Assembly: GCA_000306725.1 (NCBI GenBank)
Contig: CP003083.1
Location: 2,468,042-2,532,041 of the forward strand
Source of the DNA: Methanolobus psychrophilus R15
GTDB taxonomy: Archaea > Halobacteriota > Methanosarcinia > Methanosarcinales > Methanosarcinaceae
Length of the DNA: 64,000 nucleotides
Direction: 5' to 3'
Shown here in pieces: positions 35,457 to 45,044 of this stretch. The notes beneath the pieces are model-generated. The model worked only from the letters and a program-made list of their open reading frames with translations. It had not been told where the DNA came from and did no database searches. Position 1 is the first letter of the stretch, and each line of letters opens with the position of its first letter. The translations under genes were made by a program, and so were the position numbers.

Positions 35457-36164
35457 TTATCCTTTTGTTATCTGGTCTGTACTGGGGCTCAATGAATAAA
35501 GCAATTTCCGGCTATGTGGATCTTCTTTCATCACACAGTACGGGATATCGACAACCATTTCCACAGCATCGATAATCACTCCATCAGCAGTCGCCACTAC
35601 AGTATTGCCTCCGGCCATTTTAAGGTCGTGATCAGTGCTTGCTGATGTAAGCACGCGCCCATTTACGCCTGCATCAGCCATTTTTTGCCTGATGGCCAGT
35701 GCAAGTTGCCCGCTCATGCTCATCTGCTCATCCAGCAATACAGTGACCTCTCCGGCGGCACTTCTCCGGAGCACAAACAGCATGAGCTCTACAGATCGGA
35801 GTGTTGCTGCATCATTGACATGGTTACTGAACACTCCTCTGTTGTCCCTGATGAAGCCATCGTCCCCTATCCACATATACTCACCTTTCAGGTAACTCTC
35901 AATAGTTATCAGTACATTGTATCCATCGATCAGGATGTGACGTTCTCTTATTTCGCTGCACGGAACATTCTTTATCCGACGGGCAGAGGCTATTTCCGGT
36001 GCGAGCACATTTCGTGAAAGTATGTACCTGCGGCTTTTTTCAAGGCCGTAGTGATCGCCTACAAACCTTACTGCGCTGCCTTGGGGATATCCTTTCCCAA
36101 GCAGGTACCGTATGTCCATGGCAGCCCTGATCAGCTTCTCTTCAGGATGATTCATTCCATGCAT
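35457..36164 (-). CDS. DUF434/DUF5616 protein
   Basis: 235 residues. N-terminal about 60 residues (RAAMDIRYLLGKGYPQGSAVRFVGDHYGL) match the small DUF434 helical domain; the remainder begins with HILIDGYNVLITIESYLKGE, resembling the DUF5616 nuclease/PIN-like fold with conserved aspartates (VLLDEQMS, STDHDLK, ATADGVIID). Function unknown; acidic residues could bind a metal. The second Met (residue 4) is an alternative start. Transcribed with the ATP-grasp gene. Confidence 0.8.
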   Translation of the reverse strand: MHGMNHPEEKLIRAAMDIRYLLGKGYPQGSAVRFVGDHYGLEKSRRYILSRNVLAPEIASARRIKNVPCSEIRERHILIDGYNVLITIESYLKGEYMWIGDDGFIRDNRGVFSNHVNDAATLRSVELMLFVLRRSAAGEVTVLLDEQMSMSGQLALAIRQKMADAGVNGRVLTSASTDHDLKMAGGNTVVATADGVIIDAVEMVVDIPYCVMKEDPHSRKLLYSLSPSTDQITKG

Positions 36165-36282
36165 TCCTGATGTACTCCTGTAAATGTCCGATAAGTTCAG
36201 CTTAGAATATTTATTCTCGTATCAGGGTATCTGAGTTGTATTTGGGATACAGGGACTAGTATTCTTATATATCCTCCACTAT

Positions 36283-36312
36283 AATATTTATATGCTTAAA
36301 ATATATATCCTA
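36283..36312 (+). promoter_or_regulatory. AT-rich promoter of the REC-PAS regulator
   Basis: TAATATTTATATGC and TATATATCC runs lie about 105-135 bases before the ATG at 36416. The distance is long for an archaeal promoter, so an untranslated leader of about 80-100 bases is possible. Nothing else is recognised in the gap. Confidence 0.35.
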
Positions 36313-36415
36313 TCTTCTAACATGTATGGACCGTGAATGAAGAGTCTCCCGGTTCTGGAGAGAATGTATCTAATTCCTGCAGAGATGATAAGATCTTACT
36401 GAATAGTGATAACAT

Positions 36416-38059
36416 ATGGGTGAAGTAAAAAAGGGGAAGGTGCTCATAGTCGACGATGAGCAGGTGAACATAGCGTTACTGACAGCTTATCTGAAAGACA
36501 GCTATGATACAATCTCCGCACAATGTGGTAAAGAAGCACTTCATATGGCCCGGGAGCATGACCCAGACATAGTCCTGCTTGATATAATGATGCCTGATAT
36601 TACCGGGTACGAAGTGTGTAAGATACTGAAAGGCTCTGAAAAAACCAGGTTCATACCTGTGGTGATGGTAACAGCCCTGTCCGGTACAGAAGACCGTATA
36701 AGGGGGTTACAGGCAGGAGCGGATGATTTTCTTACCAAGCCACTTGACAAGATAGAAATAGTTACCAGGGTCAGTTCCCTTCTTCGCATAAAGCGCCTGC
36801 ACGACGAACTTATAAGCGAGCGTGACCAGGCCAATCTTTACCTTGACCTTGCCGCAGTCATGTTGCTTGTAATGGACGAAAAAGGCACCGTAAAACTCCT
36901 TAGCAAAAAGGGTTATGATGTGCTGGGTTATCTTGAAGGTGAGCTGACAGGGACCAATTGGTTTGACAATTGTGTTCCTGAGTCTGCAAGGGAGCTATCC
37001 AGGAGAATACTCACGGATTTCTTTTCAGGAGTGATGTCCTTTGAAGGTTATTTTGAGACCCCTGTGCTGACAAAGGGTGGTAAAGAAAGAATAATCGGCT
37101 GGAACAATATTGTTCTCATGAAAGACTACGGAAATGAGAGCAGCCTGCTCATCTCAGGGACGGACATTACAGAAAAAAAGGATGCAGACGAGAAAATAAA
37201 GCGCGCTAATGAGTATCTCGGTAATCTTCTGGAAGCTTCTCCCATTGCAACTCTTTCAATTGACATCGACACGAATATTACCACTGCTAATAAGAATGCT
37301 GCCAACCTGCTTTGTATGCATGTGGACGACCTTCTGGGAAGACCTATCTCATCCCTTGTGGAGGGCGATGTATTTTCCGATTTTAAAGATATCAGGGATA
37401 GTGAGGTCATTTTTTTCAGGGGGAATGGGGCAAAGGTCCCGATGAACGTTTCAACTTCCTTGATAAAGAATAACGAAGGGACTACGGGCCTTATCATCGC
37501 TTTGCAGGAACTGTCAAAACTTAGAGGTTTGTTCATCACTCCGCTGACAGAGGATATGCAGGATGCTGGGGACGATTTGCAACATGAGCTCGAGCCGGGT
37601 TCTATATATCTGGCAGACTGCAACAGGAAAGATGAAGGATACTTACTTTTCTCGAAACTTGTGAAACAGGGAAAACCAGGGTTATGTATAACAAGAAAGA
37701 ATCCCGAGAAGATTCGCTTGCTTTATGGGCTCTCAAAGACCCCTCTGGTATGGATGACCCGGAACAAAATCACTGGCCAGCAAACTCTGGACCCTTCTGA
37801 ATTATTCAAGATACATCCGACCATACATGATTTCATTCATAAGGTCAGTGACGGCGTAATACTAGTGGATGGCCTGGAATACCTGCTTCTTGATAATGAT
37901 TTCATTTCCGTCATCAAACTGATCGAGCAAACAAATGACACTGTTATGGCATCGGACTCCAGACTGATAGTGCAGGTCGATCCCGGTACACTTGACAAGA
38001 AAGATTTCCACTTGCTTAAAAGATGGATGAAGCTATTAAAAGTTCCAAAGGATATCTAG
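36416..38059 (+). CDS. Response regulator REC-PAS-PAS-DUF835
   Basis: 547 residues. Receiver domain (8-125) with D56 (IVLLDIMMPDITGYE) and K near FLTKPL; first PAS (about 140-255), second PAS (about 265-375), then a C-terminal DUF835 domain (about 405-540: GSIYLADCNRKDEGYLLFS, KTPLVWMTRNK). No kinase or DNA-binding domain is present, so output is probably through protein contact of DUF835, a RecA/KaiC-like fold found in archaeal signal proteins. The KaiC-like ATPase gene follows after 43 bases. The phosphodonor kinase is not adjacent. Confidence 0.85.
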   Translation: MGEVKKGKVLIVDDEQVNIALLTAYLKDSYDTISAQCGKEALHMAREHDPDIVLLDIMMPDITGYEVCKILKGSEKTRFIPVVMVTALSGTEDRIRGLQAGADDFLTKPLDKIEIVTRVSSLLRIKRLHDELISERDQANLYLDLAAVMLLVMDEKGTVKLLSKKGYDVLGYLEGELTGTNWFDNCVPESARELSRRILTDFFSGVMSFEGYFETPVLTKGGKERIIGWNNIVLMKDYGNESSLLISGTDITEKKDADEKIKRANEYLGNLLEASPIATLSIDIDTNITTANKNAANLLCMHVDDLLGRPISSLVEGDVFSDFKDIRDSEVIFFRGNGAKVPMNVSTSLIKNNEGTTGLIIALQELSKLRGLFITPLTEDMQDAGDDLQHELEPGSIYLADCNRKDEGYLLFSKLVKQGKPGLCITRKNPEKIRLLYGLSKTPLVWMTRNKITGQQTLDPSELFKIHPTIHDFIHKVSDGVILVDGLEYLLLDNDFISVIKLIEQTNDTVMASDSRLIVQVDPGTLDKKDFHLLKRWMKLLKVPKDI

Positions 38060-38102
38060 AACATCACTGAATTATTATATCACTAACTGAGGGCAAGAAC
38101 CA

Positions 38103-38801
38103 ATGAGATTCATAGATACAATACAGGGCCTGAACGAGGTGTTCGGATCCGATATTCCCAGAGGCAGTGTCGTGATGGTGACAGGAGCTGCAGGCACATT
38201 AAAATCCGGATTTACATTCCAGCTTATCTCCAGTTATCTGGAGGGGACGGATGAATCCGGACTTTATATCACACTTGAACAGAGCAGGGATAATCACCTG
38301 CAGAACATGCACAGTATGGGTATGGGCGTTTCAAGGAAACTCCATATCTCCGATTTCAGCGATTACAGGGTCCTTTATGGTGACCTTCCGGGAGACCCGC
38401 TAGAGATACTTGAGAAGAACATCCTTGATTTCAGGAAAGATACAACAGGCAACTGCACCTGCCTTGCGATAGATTCCCTTGGTGCTTTATATTCTCTGCT
38501 TGACATGGAAGCACAGGACCTGCGCAAAAGAGTCTACAGGATGCTTGAGACTTTCCGACGTGAGGGGCTAACAACTTTCATCATACTTGAAGATGACAGA
38601 TACAAAGGTATCAATGACTCCTCCACAGGTGTTGAAGGCTACCTGGCAGACGGCATAATCGAACTGGGGCTGCACCTGAAGGGCAATGTAGCTAACAGGT
38701 ACGTGCGTGTGCGTAAGATGCGGGCTGCCTCTCATAGCATGGAACCCTGGATCCTGTCAGTATCGGATAATGGTCTGCAAGTGTATAAGGGCACTTTCTG
38801 A
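38103..38801 (+). CDS. KaiC/RadA-type ATPase
   Basis: 232-residue single-domain RecA-superfamily ATPase. It has a modified Walker A, GAAGTLKSGFTFQ (about residues 28-40), and Walker B-like CTCLAIDSLGAL (about 120). Archaeal KaiC-like proteins act in signalling and motility. Here the gene follows a regulator carrying the related DUF835 domain, suggesting a regulator-effector pair. The second glycine and the K/S of the P-loop are kept; ATPase activity is expected. Confidence 0.85.
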   Translation: MRFIDTIQGLNEVFGSDIPRGSVVMVTGAAGTLKSGFTFQLISSYLEGTDESGLYITLEQSRDNHLQNMHSMGMGVSRKLHISDFSDYRVLYGDLPGDPLEILEKNILDFRKDTTGNCTCLAIDSLGALYSLLDMEAQDLRKRVYRMLETFRREGLTTFIILEDDRYKGINDSSTGVEGYLADGIIELGLHLKGNVANRYVRVRKMRAASHSMEPWILSVSDNGLQVYKGTF

Positions 38802-38812
38802 GATTTTTTTCC
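38802..38812 (+). terminator. Oligo-T terminator after the KaiC-like gene
   Basis: Seven T residues directly after the stop codon (38804-38810), with no stem; archaeal transcription often ends at such T tracts. The neighbour is convergent. Confidence 0.45.
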
Positions 38813-38844
38813 TATCTTACAATTTGCAGTCATTTTATACCAGA

Positions 38845-40203
38845 TCATCTTCTATCGACAATCCTCTTCGGACGGCCTTTGATGTGATAGAACTCAAGCT
38901 GACCCGGTCCGACATAGTTGAAAATGATATTCAGACTGCCCTCTATGTAGGCATCCTCCAGAACTCTTTTGTATTTAAGGAAAGAGCCCAGGAAGTTGGA
39001 TTCTATTACTTGCCGGTCACAATTCTGCGCATCTTCACACTCAAGGCTTACTCTCAGGGTAACCTCTCCCTCATCCTCGCCTCCGTAAAGGAAAGCTTCG
39101 TATTCTCCTGTAAGGTATTCCATATTCTCTCTCTGGAAAACTCCCTTCTCGACATCGACCCTGTTGAAAGGGGTTTCGAAGATCCAGAAAGTTTCCGCCT
39201 CTCTTTGAGGGTTAAGCACTCTCATATGTGTTCTTCCACATGAACATTTCTCGCGGTCCATCACCACGGTCGTGTCTTCAGTGTCATAATTGAGGAGCAC
39301 GTTGCCACATTTGGCGCCGACCGGAAGCAGGGTCGTGAGCACTATCCTGCCGCATTCGCCATCCTTTACGAAACCATCCATCCGGGGGTCATAGACATCC
39401 ATATGGACAAGATCTTCGGGTACATGCAGCCCTTTAAGATGGGAACATTCCCCGCACATGGTGCCTTCGGTACTGCCGTAGGTGTTGAAAACATCGCATC
39501 CCCATATCTCAGCAACATAATTGCGGGATTCATCCGGGAAACTCTCGCCACCCACTATAAGCCGCTCAATGCTGGATTCTGTAGGGTCCATTCCCTGCAT
39601 CTTCATCCTCTTAGCCAGGCTTATGAGCTTGAACACACTTCCCACTATGGATGTGGGTTTATAGGAAGTCATGACCCGCGGCGGAAAATTGCATTTCCCG
39701 ATGGGGATTATCGTCATCCCTATATTCCTGGCTGCAAGTGTCATGGTGTTGGCACCTACGTTCATTCCATAGGAAGCGCATACAACAACCCTGTCGCCAG
39801 GACCAAATCCCTGTGAAACGAAGCTCCTCGCGTATTTCTCTGCGTATCTCTCCCAATCCTCCCATGTTAGGAAGAATGACTTTGGGGTGCCGCTGGTGCC
39901 GCTTGTCTCATGCACGGTGAAAACTTCTTTCCAGTCCACTGCCCTGAAACCAAAATCCACGGTTTCAGGCGGCTGGTTCTCCCGAATAGTCTTACCGGAT
40001 ATGACCGGAAGTTCCAAGAGATCTTCGTGTGATTGTATGTCTGAAGGCTTGATGTTATGCTCCCTGAACCACTTTTTGTAGAACAGGGAGTTCTCAGCAG
40101 CGTAATTAACAGTGTACTTTATCCTCTCTTCCACCAGAGCATCGAGTTCTCCTCTTTCCATAGTTTCGATATCCGGATTATAGTACTTCGTTTTCAGGTC
40201 CAT
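38845..40203 (-). CDS. PaaK-like adenylate-forming CoA ligase
   Basis: 452-residue phenylacetate-CoA ligase-family protein. The adenylation motif is HETSGTSGTPKSFFLTWEDW (about residue 95), with FNTYGSTEGTMCGECS (about 238) and the C-terminal YDTEDTTVV region. Cysteines near CSCGRTH are unusual. Family members activate aryl or acyl acids as CoA esters via AMP; methanogen homologues are common but their substrates are unknown. It is monocistronic here. Confidence 0.85.
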   Translation of the reverse strand: MDLKTKYYNPDIETMERGELDALVEERIKYTVNYAAENSLFYKKWFREHNIKPSDIQSHEDLLELPVISGKTIRENQPPETVDFGFRAVDWKEVFTVHETSGTSGTPKSFFLTWEDWERYAEKYARSFVSQGFGPGDRVVVCASYGMNVGANTMTLAARNIGMTIIPIGKCNFPPRVMTSYKPTSIVGSVFKLISLAKRMKMQGMDPTESSIERLIVGGESFPDESRNYVAEIWGCDVFNTYGSTEGTMCGECSHLKGLHVPEDLVHMDVYDPRMDGFVKDGECGRIVLTTLLPVGAKCGNVLLNYDTEDTTVVMDREKCSCGRTHMRVLNPQREAETFWIFETPFNRVDVEKGVFQRENMEYLTGEYEAFLYGGEDEGEVTLRVSLECEDAQNCDRQVIESNFLGSFLKYKRVLEDAYIEGSLNIIFNYVGPGQLEFYHIKGRPKRIVDRR

Positions 40204-40254
40204 CTTAAGTTCACCATTTGTGTTTTGACTATTATTCTTTAACTTGTCCCAAAA

Positions 40255-42375
40255 TTAGTCTTTCAGTTGCCTGAGTATCTCTTTCCTGTCAGTTGAGGGC
40301 AGATTGCAGTTATAGTTCCGGCAGATATGCACTGTTGTCCTGCCATCCTTCATGCTCATATCTGATACGTACTCTGCAATTGCGGAAATTTCCGTTTCCC
40401 TGCCCTCAGGTTTCAGGAGTATCACTTTGTTGGGCACAAATTCCCTGTTGATGTCTGATATAATTCCCTGTGTTTCCTCACTTTCAGGGTCGCCTGCCAC
40501 AACTATCTCCCGGGATGGGCCTGCTGCAAAATCAAGGGCGCACATGAGCTGTGTGTAACCGACAGGCATTTTTGACACCTGCCCGGAGAAAAGCTGCATT
40601 ATCTCGTATGCTTTTTTCTCAAGGTCGGTGTTCCCTGTTATCCGCCCAAGATGCAGCAGGTTCAGCGCACAAACCGAATTGCCGGAAGGAATAGCTCCGT
40701 CGTATATCTCCTTACTGCGCATGATGAGCTTTTCGGAGTCATCTGCAGTATGGAAGAATCCTCCATGTATGCTGTCCCGGAAATGTAATATTAACTGGTC
40801 ATTAAATCGCAGTGCGTTTCTAAGGTATTCCGTGTTGAAGGTAGCCTGGTAAAGTTCGATAAGTCCCCATATAAAAAATGCATAGTCGTCAAGGAAACCC
40901 TCAACAGCCACCTCTCCATCGCGGTACCTGTGGAACAATCTCCCATTGGGGCTGATCATCTTTGACAGGATGAAATCTGCGGTCAAGGCTGCTTCCTGGG
41001 CGTAAGCCGGCTCATCAAAGGCTCTGGCAGCTTTGCTGAGGGCGACTATCATAAGACTGTTCCAGTCAGTCATTATCTTATCATCTTTTGACGGATGCAC
41101 ACGCATTTCCCTGTGCTCGAACAGTTTCCGGCGTGAACTCTCTAAAGACTGCCTGAATCTATCATAGTCCTCACCTCTTCGCTCTGCAGCCTCACGTAGG
41201 CTTTCCTCCAGATGAAGGATATTCCTGCCTGTATGTGTCATGCTTGCTTCATCAAGGAAATTACCTCCGGGACTTGTATGGAACACTTCCTTGAACAGCC
41301 CGGCGTCCATTTCACCGAGCACATCCTCTAGTTCCTGCTCTGTCCAGAGGTAGAACCTGCCCTCCTCGTCCTCACTGTCAGCGTCCTCGGCAGAATAGAA
41401 GCCACCTTCAGGGGAATGCATATCCCTGAGCACGTAGCTGAACACTTCCTCCGCGTTCTCTCTGTATTCGGGGTTTTGTGTAGCCTGGTAAGTTTCGACA
41501 AGAGCTATCGATATCAGTGCCTGGTCATAGAGCATCTTCTCAAAGTGAGGTACCAGCCACCTGGAGTCCGTGGAATAGCGATGGAAGCCAAAGCCGATGT
41601 GGTCATAGATGCCTCCCTTACGCATTGCCTTAAGTGTTTCCTCTGCCATTTCCAGTGCCTTATCCTCTTTGGACCTCTTCCAGTATCGCAGCAGAAATTT
41701 AAGATGGTGAGGAGTGGGGAACTTTGGTGCGTTACCAAAACCTGCGCTGGAAGGGTCGAAACTGCTGCGCAGGAGTTGGTAGGTCCTATCAAGCGTGCTC
41801 TCATCCAGCCCGGGACCCTCTGTGCTATCGCGCGCACCGCCGGATATTGCAGATACGATCTCCTCTGCGTTGGCTATGAGCTCTTCTCTCTGTCGGGTCC
41901 ACATATTGCTGACCGCAGGAACAATGTCAAGCATGCCTGCCATTCCATACCTGCTCTCCCTGGGTATGTAGGTTGCTGCCATGAAGGGTTTTTTGTCCGG
42001 GGTCATTATTATGGAAAGAGGCCATCCTCCCCTGCCGGTCAGTGCCTGGCAGACAGACATGTATATAGTATCGATGTCCGGTCTTTCCTCCCTGTCAACC
42101 TTGATGGGTACGAATGCCTCGTTCATCAGTTCCGCAACCTGCGGATCCTCGAAGGATTCCCTCTCCATCACATGACACCAGTGGCATGTAGAGTATCCGA
42201 TGGATAGGAATATCGGTTTATCATCCTGCTTTGCCTTATTGAAAGCCTCTTCCCCCCAGGGATACCAGTCAACAGGATTATGCGCATGCTGAAGAAGGTA
42301 TGGACTTTTCTCTCCTGCCAGCCGGTTAACATTATGTTCATTGTCATCGGGCTTATTTTCCTGCAATTGTTTCAC
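40255..42375 (-). CDS. Thioredoxin-domain protein (DUF255/YyaL, SSP411-like)
   Basis: 706 residues. The N-terminal DUF255 thioredoxin-like domain has [25 protein letters not shown] with a CxxC pair, and a [18 protein letters not shown] stretch; the remainder is an alpha/alpha-barrel of the six-hairpin glycosidase kind. Proteins of this type occur in all domains and are of uncertain function; the fold suggests redox or sugar-related activity. It is the only gene of its unit. Confidence 0.88.
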   Translation of the reverse strand: MKQLQENKPDDNEHNVNRLAGEKSPYLLQHAHNPVDWYPWGEEAFNKAKQDDKPIFLSIGYSTCHWCHVMERESFEDPQVAELMNEAFVPIKVDREERPDIDTIYMSVCQALTGRGGWPLSIIMTPDKKPFMAATYIPRESRYGMAGMLDIVPAVSNMWTRQREELIANAEEIVSAISGGARDSTEGPGLDESTLDRTYQLLRSSFDPSSAGFGNAPKFPTPHHLKFLLRYWKRSKEDKALEMAEETLKAMRKGGIYDHIGFGFHRYSTDSRWLVPHFEKMLYDQALISIALVETYQATQNPEYRENAEEVFSYVLRDMHSPEGGFYSAEDADSEDEEGRFYLWTEQELEDVLGEMDAGLFKEVFHTSPGGNFLDEASMTHTGRNILHLEESLREAAERRGEDYDRFRQSLESSRRKLFEHREMRVHPSKDDKIMTDWNSLMIVALSKAARAFDEPAYAQEAALTADFILSKMISPNGRLFHRYRDGEVAVEGFLDDYAFFIWGLIELYQATFNTEYLRNALRFNDQLILHFRDSIHGGFFHTADDSEKLIMRSKEIYDGAIPSGNSVCALNLLHLGRITGNTDLEKKAYEIMQLFSGQVSKMPVGYTQLMCALDFAAGPSREIVVAGDPESEETQGIISDINREFVPNKVILLKPEGRETEISAIAEYVSDMSMKDGRTTVHICRNYNCNLPSTDRKEILRQLKD

Positions 42376-42639
42376 CTCTTATGCGAGTGAACAGGATAAT
42401 CATAAAAGCCGACCTCTCATAGATGCTTCTTCAGTTAATTGATATATCCCACTCATGTTAACTATCGAATTTGCTATTATTTATATGTGCCTGGGTGTCA
42501 TTTTCCATTTCCTCTCTCTTCATCATTATAATGATGAAATTTTAAAGTATCACTAAGTTTAAATAGTTGTGAGCATGCAATAGTCAATTAGACCTCCTGA
42601 CGGGGTCAGATAGATGAAAAACGATATGCGGGGTAAAAA

Positions 42640-42999
42640 ATGGATAAGCGTTTACTAATAATACCTGTTATTCTTGTGATAGGAGCTGCAGTCCTGCTGA
42701 GCGGTGTACTGAACCTTTCTAATAACGATGTTCCAGCTGCGGCTGAAGATATAATAGTTACAGACGAACCTGAAACTATCTTCCAGTCGGCAGACATTAA
42801 TGATTCGGACGTGAACGAAACTTTCGAAGAGGCACCTTCAACTCCGAATATGGGAGGTATGGGGGGCATGGGAGGAGGTTTACCGGCAGCCACTCCGGTA
42901 ACTACCACGCCCACAACAGATACTGATAACGATGATGATACTGAAGGATCAGCTGCATCAAATACCACTTACACTTTTTATATAAAGGTGGCAGAATAA
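42640..42999 (+). CDS. Small anchored Gly/Met- and Thr-rich protein
   Basis: 119-residue protein with one N-terminal hydrophobic helix (about 4-24), an acidic stalk (EDIIVTDEPE...SDVNETFEEAPS), a repeat of GGM units (NMGGMGGMGGG, about 71-81), a Thr/Pro-rich segment (TPVTTTPTTDTDNDDD) and a short ending TYTFYIKVAE. It has no recognised family. The layout suggests an extracellular anchored linker or surface peptide. A TATA-like run (TTTAAATAG) lies about 75 bases before the start. Codon use and ATG context (GGGGTAAAAAATG) support a real gene. Confidence 0.68.
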   Translation: MDKRLLIIPVILVIGAAVLLSGVLNLSNNDVPAAAEDIIVTDEPETIFQSADINDSDVNETFEEAPSTPNMGGMGGMGGGLPAATPVTTTPTTDTDNDDDTEGSAASNTTYTFYIKVAE

Positions 43000-43075
43000 A
43001 CCTAATACGCCAGTAAGCCGGGTTTCAGCAAGCAGGTGGATAATGATGCCCGGCTGCAATAGTATTTTTTATTTT

Positions 43076-43561
43076 TCAGTACATCACTTTTGCGAATCCC
43101 TGAGTCTGCTTCTTGCAGATGTTGGTGTGCTTCTCTTCGTCCTTTATTAGTCTATCCATATCCTGCATGAACTCCGTCCTGTCCTCCTGGTCAGGGAGCA
43201 GTTCTTCTACAACAGCAGCCTCAGTATTCCTGATATCCTTATATGCATTCATGGCAAGTATCTCATACTTCTGTATGTTTCCAAACATCTCTGGCGCCGA
43301 TAATCCGTCAAAATCGAATATATGGGGTGGGAGACCATTTGGAACCGTCTGCGGGACTTCAAGATTTGCTTTTTTCAGCCATTTCTCGACTATCGATCCG
43401 TGAATGTCTGAGTCATGAGACAACAGCTCCAGTGCTTCGAGGTTCTCTTCCATCATCTCAATACGTGCTTTCCATGTACCCAGTTGTTCCATCTCGGATT
43501 CTATCCAGAACATACGTTGTAATAGGGAAACAAGGATCTTTTTGTCTTTGATTATTGGCAT
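43076..43561 (-). CDS. Ferritin-like helical protein
   Basis: 161 residues, mainly alpha-helical. Candidate di-iron ligands in ferritin-like order are ESEMEQL (about 17-23), SHDSDIHG, QKYEILAMNAYKD and DEEKHTN near residue 145. No signal peptide. It belongs near rubrerythrin/DUF-type ferritin-like proteins of anaerobes, where a peroxide or iron role is likely; the exact family is uncertain. It is divergent from queC, across a 146-base AT-rich gap. Confidence 0.65.
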   Translation of the reverse strand: MPIIKDKKILVSLLQRMFWIESEMEQLGTWKARIEMMEENLEALELLSHDSDIHGSIVEKWLKKANLEVPQTVPNGLPPHIFDFDGLSAPEMFGNIQKYEILAMNAYKDIRNTEAAVVEELLPDQEDRTEFMQDMDRLIKDEEKHTNICKKQTQGFAKVMY

Positions 43562-43707
43562 ATAATATCCTCTAATAATAATATTATAAATTATATATTA
43601 ATATGTGTTGGTGTTATTAGCGATACTTTCTTATACAACTGATATATTCTCTGGATATTATCTCGGGAATACTTTTGAGGTATTCTTAATACCCTTACTC
43701 ATACTTC

Positions 43708-44430
43708 ATGGAGGATATCACTATCAATGCTTCAATAGCCCTGTTAAGCAGCGGACTGGACTCTGTAACAGCTGTATCCCTGGCAAGAGAACACACAGAT
43801 GTAAAGCTTGCACTCGTATTTGACTATGGCCAGCGCTCAGCTAAGCGTGAGATCGAATGCTCAAAAAAAATATGTGAGCATTTTGGAATTGCCCTTCAGG
43901 TCATTGACCTTGGCTGGCTTGCAGCTATCACAAAAACATCTCTTGTGAATACTGACAGCGATGTACCTGCAATGTCCCTTGAGAAGATAGCCGGGGATGC
44001 GGACCCTTCTATCACTATTGAATCTGCAAAGAGTGTATGGGTGCCTAACCGTAATGGTGTGCTTATAAACATTGCAGCAAGCTTCGCAGAGAGTATGGGA
44101 TATGAGAATGTCATTGTGGGCTTTAACAGGGAGGAAGCTGTGACATTTCCGGACAATTCTTCGGATTTCATCGGGGCAATCAACGGCTCCCTTTTATACT
44201 CAACACTTAATGGAGTTAAAGTACTGGCTCCACTCATCGGTCTTGATAAAAAAAGCATAGTTCTTAAGGCAATGGAAGCCAGGGCTCCCCTGGAGTACAG
44301 CTGGAGCTGTTATCATGGAGGAGACTTGCCCTGCGGTGTATGCGAGAGCTGTGTTAGAAGGAAACGTGCTTTTGATGAGGCAGGCATTGCAGACCCGCTT
44401 TTTGTAAGACTTGGGGCCACACAGGGATAA
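43708..44430 (+). CDS. queC: 7-cyano-7-deazaguanine synthase QueC
   Basis: 240-residue enzyme that converts 7-carboxy-7-deazaguanine to preQ0 with ATP and ammonia. The PP-loop is [15 protein letters not shown] near residue 13, and the C-terminal zinc site is [18 protein letters not shown]. In archaea preQ0 is inserted in tRNA by ArcTGT to make archaeosine at G15. It is the first gene of a four-gene group with DUF366, queE and queD. Confidence 0.95.
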   Translation: MEDITINASIALLSSGLDSVTAVSLAREHTDVKLALVFDYGQRSAKREIECSKKICEHFGIALQVIDLGWLAAITKTSLVNTDSDVPAMSLEKIAGDADPSITIESAKSVWVPNRNGVLINIAASFAESMGYENVIVGFNREEAVTFPDNSSDFIGAINGSLLYSTLNGVKVLAPLIGLDKKSIVLKAMEARAPLEYSWSCYHGGDLPCGVCESCVRRKRAFDEAGIADPLFVRLGATQG

Positions 44431-44486
44431 ATGCAACAAAAGTGGCTGCATAATAATGATTGTGTGACGGGGAAACGAGTGATAAG

Positions 44487-45044
44487 ATGGAATGCATAAT
44501 TATTGATAAGAGGATCGATTACGACGGGAGCCAGATATCTTCCCTCTGGGCCTACAACCTGGCAGACGTGCAGGCTGATTCGATCATAGGTTTCAGGGGT
44601 GCATGTGATGTCAGGATCGAACACATGATCGACCTCGAGGATAAGAAACAGGGCGACATTATATTTTCCACCGACATGCTCCACTTCGTTATCGAGCATT
44701 TCGACTCAACCGACCTCAAACTGGTGTATGCAAGACAGAGACTGTTCACATCTCTAGTTCGTGAGGTGCTCTCTCTAAGATACTCCGATATCACACGCAA
44801 CGGGGATGACCTTTTCATCGGTGAGAAAAAGCTTACAATATCCATTGCCAGCACCTCGGCGGTATCCCAGAAGATACATTTCGGGATAAATGTTTTCCAC
44901 GATTACTATGGAAGTCTTGAAGACCTGGGCATACACGGGGATGCAGTGGCGGTGGTGCTGCAGGAAATAGCAGAAGCTTATGTGCGTGAGTTCGATGACA
45001 TCGAGAAGGACCTGCGCAAGTCCAGGCCATTGGATGTGATATGA
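44487..45044 (+). CDS. DUF366 family protein in the que cluster
   Basis: 185 residues from the ATG at 44487, with GAGTGAT just upstream; a TTG at 44460 is less likely. Conserved-looking blocks are IDKRIDYDGSQISSLW near the start, IIGFRGACDV, HFVIEHF and RQRLFTSLVREVL. DUF366 occurs in archaea and is often found among queC, queD and queE, so it is probably linked to deazaguanine or tRNA modification; its reaction is unknown. Its stop overlaps the queE start by ATGA. Confidence 0.85.
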   Translation: MECIIIDKRIDYDGSQISSLWAYNLADVQADSIIGFRGACDVRIEHMIDLEDKKQGDIIFSTDMLHFVIEHFDSTDLKLVYARQRLFTSLVREVLSLRYSDITRNGDDLFIGEKKLTISIASTSAVSQKIHFGINVFHDYYGSLEDLGIHGDAVAVVLQEIAEAYVREFDDIEKDLRKSRPLDVI

